Below, piece by piece: positions 48,609-54,856 of a stretch of 54,856 nt of DNA; position 1 is the first letter of the stretch, and each line of letters opens with the position of its first letter. The stretch comes from Azospirillum brasilense. GTDB taxonomy: Bacteria > Pseudomonadota > Alphaproteobacteria > Azospirillales > Azospirillaceae. A program made the position numbers and the translations under genes. A model generated the notes under the pieces. That model was not told the DNA's origin and did not search any database. It was given only the letters and a program-made list of their open reading frames with translations. Where the stretch lies: positions 1 through 54,856 of the forward strand of contig NZ_QLKQ01000050.1 in assembly GCF_003349955.1 (NCBI RefSeq), written 5' to 3'.

Positions 48609-51385
48609 GCGGCGGCGCCGACCGCTCCGCCACGCCGCCCGTAGCATCGCCCGTCGCCCGTCTGCGCGACGTCCGTCTGATGTACGGAAAGGTCCGGGCC
48701 ATCGACGGGGTCAGCCTGGACGTTCCGGGGGGCTGTGTCGTGGGCCTGATCGGTCCCGACGGCGTCGGCAAGTCGAGCCTGCTGTCGCTGATGTCGGGCG
48801 CGCGCGCCCTGCAGGAGGGAACGGTCGAGGTGCTGGGCGGCAGCATGGCCGAGGCGCGCCACCGCCACGCCGTCTGCCCGCGCATCGCCTACATGCCGCA
48901 GGGCCTCGGCAAGAACCTCTACCCGACGCTGTCGATCGCCGAGAATCTCGACTTCTTCGGACGGCTGTTCGGGCAGGGCGGCGACGAACGCCGGAGGCGC
49001 ATCGCCGACCTGACGCGCAGCACCGGTCTGGCGCCGTTCCTCGACCGGCCCGCCGGCAAGCTGTCCGGCGGCATGAAGCAGAAGCTCGGCCTGTGCTGCG
49101 CGCTCATCCACGACCCGGACCTGCTGATCCTCGACGAGCCGACCACCGGCGTGGACCCGCTGTCGCGGCGGCAGTTCTGGGAGCTGATCGACCGCATAAG
49201 GGCGGACCGGCCCGGCATGAGCGTGGTGGTCGCCACGGCCTACATGGAGGAGGCGGCGCGCTTCGACTGGCTCGTCGCCATGGACGAGGGGCGCGTGCTG
49301 GCCACCGGCCGCCCGCGGGAGCTGCTGGAGCGCACCGCGACCGCGACGCTGGAGGCGGCCTTCGTCGCGCTGATGCCCGAGGAGAAGCGCCGCGGCCACA
49401 AGGCCGTGGCGATCGTGCCGCGCACGGGGGACGCAAGCGACATCGCCATCGAGGCGAAGGGCCTGACCATGCGCTTCGGCGATTTCGTGGCGGTCGACCA
49501 TGTCAGCTTCCGCATCCCGCGCGGCGAGATCTTCGGCTTCCTCGGCTCCAACGGCTGCGGCAAGACGACGACGATGAAGATGCTGACCGGCCTGCTCCCG
49601 CCGAGCGAGGGCGAGGCCCGGCTGTTCGGGCAGCCGGTGGACGCCCGCAACATCGCGACGCGGCGGCGTGTCTGCTACATGTCGCAGGCTTTCTCGCTCT
49701 ATTCGGAGCTGACCATCCGGCAGAACCTGGAACTGCACGCCCGCCTGTTCCAGGTGCCCGAGGACGTCCTGCCCGGCCGGGTCGCGGCGGTGGCGGAGCG
49801 CTTCGGCTTGACCGACGCGATGGAGGCGTTGCCGGACCGGCTGCCGCTCGGCCAGCGCCAGCGCCTGTCCCTCGCCGTCGCGATGGTCCATGAGCCGGCC
49901 CTGCTGATCCTGGACGAGCCGACGTCGGGCGTCGACCCGATCGCGCGCGACGCGTTCTGGGAGATCATGATCGGGCTGGCGCGCCGGGACGGGGTGACGA
50001 TCTTCATCTCGACCCATTTCATGAACGAGGCCGAGCGCTGCGACCGCATCTCGCTGATGCACGCCGGTCGCGTGCTGGTCAGCGACACGCCGGCCGCTCT
50101 CGTCGCGACGCGCGGCGCCGCGACGTTGGAGGAGGCCTTCATCGGCTATCTGGAGGAGGCCGTGGCGGAGAGCCGGGACAGCGATGCGGCGGCGGTGCCC
50201 GACGATCGCCGGCCGTCCCCGCCGCCCGCCGCCGCCCCGTCCGCCGCCGCTCCTTCTGGCGAACGCGCGAGTGGCCGCTTCTTCAACCCGCGGCGGATGC
50301 TGAGCTACACGCTGCTGGAAGGGCTGGAGTTGCGGCGCGATCCGATCCGGGCGACGCTGGCCCTCGTCGGCAGCCTTCTGCTGATGGTCATCATGGGCTA
50401 CGGCATCAACATGGACGTCGAGGACCTGTCCTTCGCCGTCCTCGACCGGGACCAGACGACGGTGAGCCGCGACTACACGCTCAACCTCTCCGGCTCCCGC
50501 TACTTCGTCGAACAGGCGCCGATCAGGGACTACGAGGATCTCGACCGGCGGATGCGGGCGGGCGAGCTGTCGCTGGCGCTGGAAATCCCGCCGGGCTTCG
50601 GGCGCGACGTCGCCCGCGGGCGTCCGGTCCAGATCGGGGCGTGGATCGACGGCGCCATGCCGACGCGGGCTGAGACGGTCAACGGATACGTCCAGGGCAT
50701 GCACAGCCAATGGCTGGCCTCGCGAAGCCAGACACCCGGCCTCGCCACCATCGAGACGCGCTTCCGCTACAATCCGGACGTCGAGAGCCTGAAGGCCATC
50801 GTGCCGGCGGTCATCCCGATCCTGCTGCTGCTGATTCCGGCGATGCTGGCCGCGCTCAGCGTCGTGCGGGAGAAGGAACTCGGCTCGATCATCAACCTCT
50901 ACGTCACGCCGGTCACCAAGCTGGAGTTCCTGCTCGGCAAGCAGCTGCCCTATGTCGGGCTGGCCATGCTCAACTTCCTCCTGATGGTGGGGCTGGCGGT
51001 CACCGCCTTCGGCGTGCCGCTGACCGGGAACCTGCTGGCCCTGTCCACCGGCGCCGTTCTCTACAGCTTTTCGGCGACGGCCATGGGGCTGCTGATGTCC
51101 AGCTTCATGCGCAGCCAGATCGCCGCCATCTTCGGCACCGCCATCGCCACGCTGATCCCGGCGACCCAGTATTCCGGCATGATCGATCCGGTCTCCTCCC
51201 TGGGGGGCGCCGCGGCGCTCATCGGGGAGGTCTACCCGACCACCCATTTCCTGACCATGTCGCGGGGCGTCTTCTCCAAGGCCCTGGGCTTCGGCGATCT
51301 GCACGCCGCCTTCGTCGCGCTGCTGATCGCCGCTCCGGTCCTGATCGGCGCCAGCGCGTTGCTGCTGAAGAAGCAGGAGCGCTGA
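48605..51385 (+). CDS. rbbA: RbbA-like double ABC ATPase with fused ABC-2 membrane domain
   Basis: 926 aa, near the 911 of E. coli RbbA. The first ATPase domain is at about 20-250 (Walker A GPDGVGKSS near 48, signature LSGGMKQK near 152). The second is at about 285-510 (Walker A GSNGCGKTT near 314, signature degenerate LPLGQRQR near 414, Walker B LLILDEPTSGVD). A Pro/Ala linker leads to an ABC-2 permease domain (about 575-926). RbbA was described as a ribosome-associated ATPase, but this layout with an adaptor and second permease equally supports an exporter. ATGA overlap with the adaptor gene. Confidence 0.93.
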   Translation: MSGGADRSATPPVASPVARLRDVRLMYGKVRAIDGVSLDVPGGCVVGLIGPDGVGKSSLLSLMSGARALQEGTVEVLGGSMAEARHRHAVCPRIAYMPQGLGKNLYPTLSIAENLDFFGRLFGQGGDERRRRIADLTRSTGLAPFLDRPAGKLSGGMKQKLGLCCALIHDPDLLILDEPTTGVDPLSRRQFWELIDRIRADRPGMSVVVATAYMEEAARFDWLVAMDEGRVLATGRPRELLERTATATLEAAFVALMPEEKRRGHKAVAIVPRTGDASDIAIEAKGLTMRFGDFVAVDHVSFRIPRGEIFGFLGSNGCGKTTTMKMLTGLLPPSEGEARLFGQPVDARNIATRRRVCYMSQAFSLYSELTIRQNLELHARLFQVPEDVLPGRVAAVAERFGLTDAMEALPDRLPLGQRQRLSLAVAMVHEPALLILDEPTSGVDPIARDAFWEIMIGLARRDGVTIFISTHFMNEAERCDRISLMHAGRVLVSDTPAALVATRGAATLEEAFIGYLEEAVAESRDSDAAAVPDDRRPSPPPAAAPSAAAPSGERASGRFFNPRRMLSYTLLEGLELRRDPIRATLALVGSLLLMVIMGYGINMDVEDLSFAVLDRDQTTVSRDYTLNLSGSRYFVEQAPIRDYEDLDRRMRAGELSLALEIPPGFGRDVARGRPVQIGAWIDGAMPTRAETVNGYVQGMHSQWLASRSQTPGLATIETRFRYNPDVESLKAIVPAVIPILLLLIPAMLAALSVVREKELGSIINLYVTPVTKLEFLLGKQLPYVGLAMLNFLLMVGLAVTAFGVPLTGNLLALSTGAVLYSFSATAMGLLMSSFMRSQIAAIFGTAIATLIPATQYSGMIDPVSSLGGAAALIGEVYPTTHFLTMSRGVFSKALGFGDLHAAFVALLIAAPVLIGASALLLKKQER

Positions 51386-51388
51386 ACC

Positions 51389-52510
51389 ATGCAGGCGTCC
51401 AACGTCCTGAACCTCGGCATCAAGGAACTGCGCAGCCTCGTCCGCGACCCGATGCTGCTGGTCCTCATCGTCTATTCCTTCACCCTGGCGATCTACACGG
51501 CGGCGACCGCCATCCCGGAGACGCTGAACAAGGCGGCGATCGCCATCGTCGACGAGGACCGCTCGCCCCTGTCGGCCCGCATCGCCGGCGCCTTCTACCC
51601 GCCCTACTTCCTGCCGCCGGTGCTGATCACCCCCGCCGAGATGGACGCCCGCATGGACGCCGGGCTCGACACCTTCGCGCTCGACATTCCGCCCAACTTC
51701 CAGCGGGACGTTCTCGCCGGGCGCCAGCCGGCGATCCAGCTCAACGTCGATGCGACCCGGATGACCCAGGCCTTTTCGGGGAGCGGCTACATCCAGCAGA
51801 TCGTCAGCGGGGAGGTCGGCGCCTTCGTTCAGCGCTACCGGGGGGAGCAAACCCTCCCGGTCGACCTCGCCCTGCGGGTCCGCTTCAATCCCGAGATGAA
51901 CAAGGGCTGGTTCGGATCGGTGATCGAGGTCATCAACCAAGTGACGATGCTGTCGATCATCCTGACCGGCGCCGCCCTGATCCGGGAACGCGAGCATGGC
52001 ACCATCGAGCATCTGCTGGTGATGCCGGTCACGCCCGCCGAGATCATGGTGGGCAAGATCTGGTCGATGGCGCTGGTCGTGCTCGCCGCCTGCGCTTTCT
52101 CCCTGGTTTTCGTCGTCCAGGGGCTGCTGGCGGTTCCCATCGGTGGCTCCGTCGCCCTGTTCCTCGCCGGGGCCGCCCTGCACCTGTTCGCCACCACCTC
52201 GATGGGCGTCTTCCTGGGGACGGTGGCGCGCAGCATGCCGCAGTTCGGCATGCTGCTGATCCTGGTGATGGTGCCGTTGCAAATGCTGTCGGGGGGCATG
52301 ACGCCGCGCGAGAGCATGCCCGCCCTCGTCCAGGACGTGATGCTCGCCGCGCCGACGACGCATTTCGTCGCGCTGGCCCAGGCCATCCTGTACCGCGGCG
52401 CCGGCCTCGACGTGGTCTGGCCGCAATTCCTGGCGCTGGTCGGGATCGGCGCGGCCCTGTTCAGCCTGTCGCTGGCGCGCTTCCGCAAGGCCATCAGCCG
52501 GATGTCGTGA
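51389..52510 (+). CDS. yhhJ: ABC-2 type permease (YhhJ-like)
   Basis: 373 aa, homologous to the membrane domain of the preceding protein: an N-terminal helix (LLVLIVYSFTLAIYTAATAI), a large periplasmic domain (about 50-170) and five C-terminal helices (MLSIILTGAALIREREHGTI, then LLILVMVPLQMLSGGMTP). It starts 3 bp after the RbbA stop and probably pairs with its membrane half. Substrate unknown. Confidence 0.9.
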   Translation: MQASNVLNLGIKELRSLVRDPMLLVLIVYSFTLAIYTAATAIPETLNKAAIAIVDEDRSPLSARIAGAFYPPYFLPPVLITPAEMDARMDAGLDTFALDIPPNFQRDVLAGRQPAIQLNVDATRMTQAFSGSGYIQQIVSGEVGAFVQRYRGEQTLPVDLALRVRFNPEMNKGWFGSVIEVINQVTMLSIILTGAALIREREHGTIEHLLVMPVTPAEIMVGKIWSMALVVLAACAFSLVFVVQGLLAVPIGGSVALFLAGAALHLFATTSMGVFLGTVARSMPQFGMLLILVMVPLQMLSGGMTPRESMPALVQDVMLAAPTTHFVALAQAILYRGAGLDVVWPQFLALVGIGAALFSLSLARFRKAISRMS

Positions 52511-52538
52511 GCCGCGCCGGCCGATCCCGGAGCGGCTC
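52509..52538. terminator. Hairpin between convergent yhhJ-like and receptor genes
   Basis: GAGCCGC (52509-52515) pairs with GCGGCTC (52532-52538). Inside, after a G/A mismatch, CCGG (52517-52520) pairs with CCGG (52527-52530) around a 6-base loop. It overlaps the last bases of the yhhJ-like gene. Probable shared terminator; no T-tract. Confidence 0.5.
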
Positions 52539-52559
52539 GCCAAGGTCAAGATCGGACTG

Positions 52560-54856
52560 TCACCATTTCAGCGTGGCGTGCACCAGGAAGGAACGCCCGG
52601 CCTCCAGATAGCGGCGGCGGTCGGCCGAGGTCTCGCTGACGCCGACGACGTTGACGTAGTTGTAATAGCCCTGGTTGAACAGGTTGTTGACCGAGGTGCC
52701 GAGGCTGATGTTCTCCGTCGGGTTGACGTAGGCGGCCAGATCCACCGTGGTGTAGGCCGGAGCCTTCAGGTAGGTCGGGTTGCTCACGTCATCGGCTTTC
52801 TTCGCCGTCACATGGGTGGCGGCGACCTGCGCGCCCCAGAAATCATCCGGCGCGGTGTAGGACAGGCCGGCGTTGACGGTGAAGGGCGCCACCTCGTCGA
52901 TGGCGGTGCCGGCGTCGATGTCGAAGCCGCGGGCGAAGGCCGCCGCGCCGAACAGCGCCCAGCCCGGCCGGAACCGCCACTCGCCCTTGCCCTCGGCGCC
53001 GAAGATCTCGACCTTCGAGACGTTCTGCGCCTGATAGCGCAGGATGCCGCCGGCGCCGGTGCCGACCGCCTTCTGCAGGATGAAATCGCTGTAGCGGTTG
53101 TAGAAGCTGGACACCTGGAAGCTCGACCCGTCGCCGAACTTGCCGCGCAGGCCGGCCTCGACGCCGTCGCTGCTCTCCGGTTTCAGGTCGGCGTTGGGCA
53201 GCACCTCGTAGCCGTAGGTCGGGTTGGAGAAGCCGAGGTTGGCGTCGTCGTAGGGCGGCGCGCGGAAGCCGTGCGCGTACTGGCCGAACAGCGCGTACTG
53301 CTTCGTCAGGTCATAGGTGGCGCCGAACTTCGGCGACAGGGCCAGCTTGTCCAGCTTTTCCGGCTGGGTGGACGGCCGGGCGGCGAAGTAGGCGGCGTCC
53401 TTGTCCGGGTCCATCCGGTAATAGTCGAGCCGCAGCGCCGGCACCAGCCGCAGCCGGTCGATGGTGATCTCGTCCTGCACATAGGCCGAGGCCATCAGCG
53501 TGTCGGTGTTGGGGAAGGTGCGGCTGGGGTAGGTGTCGCCGTTGTAGCTCTTCGCGGTGGCCCCGGTCGCAAGGTTGGTCAGGGTCACGTCGCGCATCCG
53601 CTCGGTGCGGATGGAATCGAGGCCGAAGCCGTAGGAGATGCTGTTGGGCCGCCCGAACAGTTGGGTGTCGGAGCGCAGGTTGACGGCGGCGCCGACGATC
53701 GTCTGCTTGGATTCGTTGCTGGTGGATTCCCGCAGGGCGGTGCCGGCGGCGAACAGCGGGCTGGTGGAGGTGGCGACGCGGGCGTTGCGGGTGCGCTTCT
53801 CCTCGCGCTCGAACTGGGTGCCGTAGAGGCGCCAGTCGATGTGGTCGATGAAGCCGATGGGCGCGTCGTGCGAATGCTCCAGGCTGACGCGCCAGCGGGT
53901 CGCGGTGTCGTCGGCGGTGGAGCCGGTGAAGGCGCCGCGCGTCATGCGCATCGGCGCCATGGAGAAGATGTAGCTGGCGCTGCCGCCGACGTCGTTGCGC
54001 AGCGTCGTGTCGGTTTGGCGGTGGAAATACTCGCCGGTCAGCGTCACCTTGTCCGGCCCGTGGTCCCAGACCAGCTTGGCGAGGCCGTTGTTGCCCTCAT
54101 AGTCCTGCGGGTTGCGGTAGGCCTTGTCCTTGGACTTGTACTCCTCCCCGTCGCGGCGCGTGTAGATGCCGAGCAGGGAGAAGTCGCCGGAGCGCAGCAC
54201 CCCCGTGCCGGTCTCCGACAGGCTGGAATCGACGCTGTCGTAGGTCGTCTTCAGCGACACGAAGCTGTCGCGGCCGGGCCGCAGGTAATCGGCCGGGTCC
54301 TTGGTCACATAGGTCACCACGCCGCCCAGCGCGTCCGATCCGTAGAGCGCCGAGGCCGGGCCGCGCACGATCTCCACCTGCTTGACCGAGTCCAAATCGA
54401 CCACGTCGCGGTTGTAGCCGGCGGAGGGGGCGGCGGAGGCCGGCGATTCCGGAAGCCGCGTGCCGTCGACCTGCATCAGGATGCGGTTGTTGCTGATGCC
54501 GCGGATGGTGAAGCCGCCCGCCCCGGCGCGGGACGGGGAGTTGCTGACCGTCACGCCGGGTTCGTAGCGCGGCAGGTCCTGGAGGCGGTGGACGCCGCGC
54601 TTCTCAAGCTCGTAATCGGGGATGACCGACACCGTGCCCGTGTTCTCGCCCACGCTGCGCAGGCCGCGCTCGCCATAGACCGTCACCGCGTCGAGGATGG
54701 TCGGGGGCGGCGCGGTGGTCGCCTGCGCGGTCTGGGTGGCGGCCTGCTGGGTCTGCTGCTGCGCCTGGGCGGCGGGGGCCAGCAGCGTCAGGGCGGAGGC
54801 CGACAGCCACAGCGCCGCGCGCAGGCGGGAGCGGGACGGTGTGAGGGCAGGAGGGT
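52560..54856 (-). CDS. TonB-dependent heme/hemoglobin-type receptor, start codon outside window
   Basis: 764 codons are visible and the frame is still open at the window edge, inside a signal peptide (LRAALWLSASALTLLAPAAQ), so only a few N-terminal residues are missing. ATG 54686, inside the frame, is not the true start because it would cut off this signal. A Gln/Thr-rich linker and TonB-box-like DAVTVYGER follow. The plug (TVSVIPDYELEKRGVHRLQD, then VEIVRGPASALYGSDALGGV) and barrel end in HATLKW. The FRAPPYDDANLGF run and LPNADLKPESS match the heme/hemoglobin/transferrin receptor family. No heme ABC genes are visible, but they may lie beyond the edge. Confidence 0.92.
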   Translation of the reverse strand, partial: PPALTPSRSRLRAALWLSASALTLLAPAAQAQQQTQQAATQTAQATTAPPPTILDAVTVYGERGLRSVGENTGTVSVIPDYELEKRGVHRLQDLPRYEPGVTVSNSPSRAGAGGFTIRGISNNRILMQVDGTRLPESPASAAPSAGYNRDVVDLDSVKQVEIVRGPASALYGSDALGGVVTYVTKDPADYLRPGRDSFVSLKTTYDSVDSSLSETGTGVLRSGDFSLLGIYTRRDGEEYKSKDKAYRNPQDYEGNNGLAKLVWDHGPDKVTLTGEYFHRQTDTTLRNDVGGSASYIFSMAPMRMTRGAFTGSTADDTATRWRVSLEHSHDAPIGFIDHIDWRLYGTQFEREEKRTRNARVATSTSPLFAAGTALRESTSNESKQTIVGAAVNLRSDTQLFGRPNSISYGFGLDSIRTERMRDVTLTNLATGATAKSYNGDTYPSRTFPNTDTLMASAYVQDEITIDRLRLVPALRLDYYRMDPDKDAAYFAARPSTQPEKLDKLALSPKFGATYDLTKQYALFGQYAHGFRAPPYDDANLGFSNPTYGYEVLPNADLKPESSDGVEAGLRGKFGDGSSFQVSSFYNRYSDFILQKAVGTGAGGILRYQAQNVSKVEIFGAEGKGEWRFRPGWALFGAAAFARGFDIDAGTAIDEVAPFTVNAGLSYTAPDDFWGAQVAATHVTAKKADDVSNPTYLKAPAYTTVDLAAYVNPTENISLGTSVNNLFNQGYYNYVNVVGVSETSADRRRYLEAGRSFLVHATLKW

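Overview
The window is about 55 kb of very GC-rich DNA. Gene content, codon use and family preferences (LivM-LivG fusion, DUF1446/AtuA, NMT1-type binding proteins, acetamidase and DUF3830, DUF5872) fit an Azospirillum-like alphaproteobacterium (Rhodospirillales). This placement is inferred from family resemblance, not from a marker gene. I saw no rRNA, tRNA, CRISPR array, transposase or replication gene. The stretch looks like a metabolic and transport accessory region of a large chromosome or chromid.

Layout. (1) 1-1881: 3' end of a large RTX calcium-binding surface or secreted protein. (2) 1949-11129, minus: a catabolic operon of Fe-type alcohol dehydrogenase, aldehyde dehydrogenase, a Liv-type ABC importer (LivF, a LivM-LivG fusion, LivH, binding protein), a split AtuA/DUF1446 pair and a possible 33-residue leader ORF. 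It is divergent from a LysR gene (11281-12177). (3) 12347-13942: a TetR gene with a perfect 19-bp operator, overlapped by a CPBP-type membrane protease. (4) 14168-21049, minus: an eight-gene operon with a PLP amino acid deaminase, two permeases, ATPase, binding protein, RidA, zinc deacylase and a LacI regulator. Its promoter has both core boxes covered by LacI-type palindromes. (5) 21050-23074: a decayed zone with 15-bp repeats, a TetR gene, an XRE protein lacking its cupin domain and a MetQ/NlpA fragment. (6) 22979-31845: an iron-siderophore uptake locus (AraC regulator, TonB receptor, FhuC/D/B-like importer, exporter-type ABC protein) with two Fur-like palindromes. (7) 31891-42016: a LysR gene divergent from an NMT1/TauT-type transporter with two paralogous binding proteins, an SDR, two cyclic-amide/deaminase-type hydrolases, an acetamidase-family enzyme and a DUF3830 protein, probably for an N-containing ring or amide compound. 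(8) 42155-42658: a DUF5872 protein. (9) 42905-52510: two exporters, an RND pump (adaptor plus pump) and a yhiI-rbbA-yhhJ-type ABC set. (10) 52560 to the end: a heme-type TonB receptor, minus strand, whose start codon lies just outside the window.

The genes form transcription units in which uptake, first-step chemistry and a dedicated regulator travel together. Three convergent junctions (1881/1949, 40095/40144, 52510/52560) carry strong GC hairpins likely to act as shared terminators. The strongest regulatory signals are the LacI operator pair at 21101-21149 and the TetR operator at 12373-12391. The least explained units are the AtuA operon and the amidohydrolase operon.
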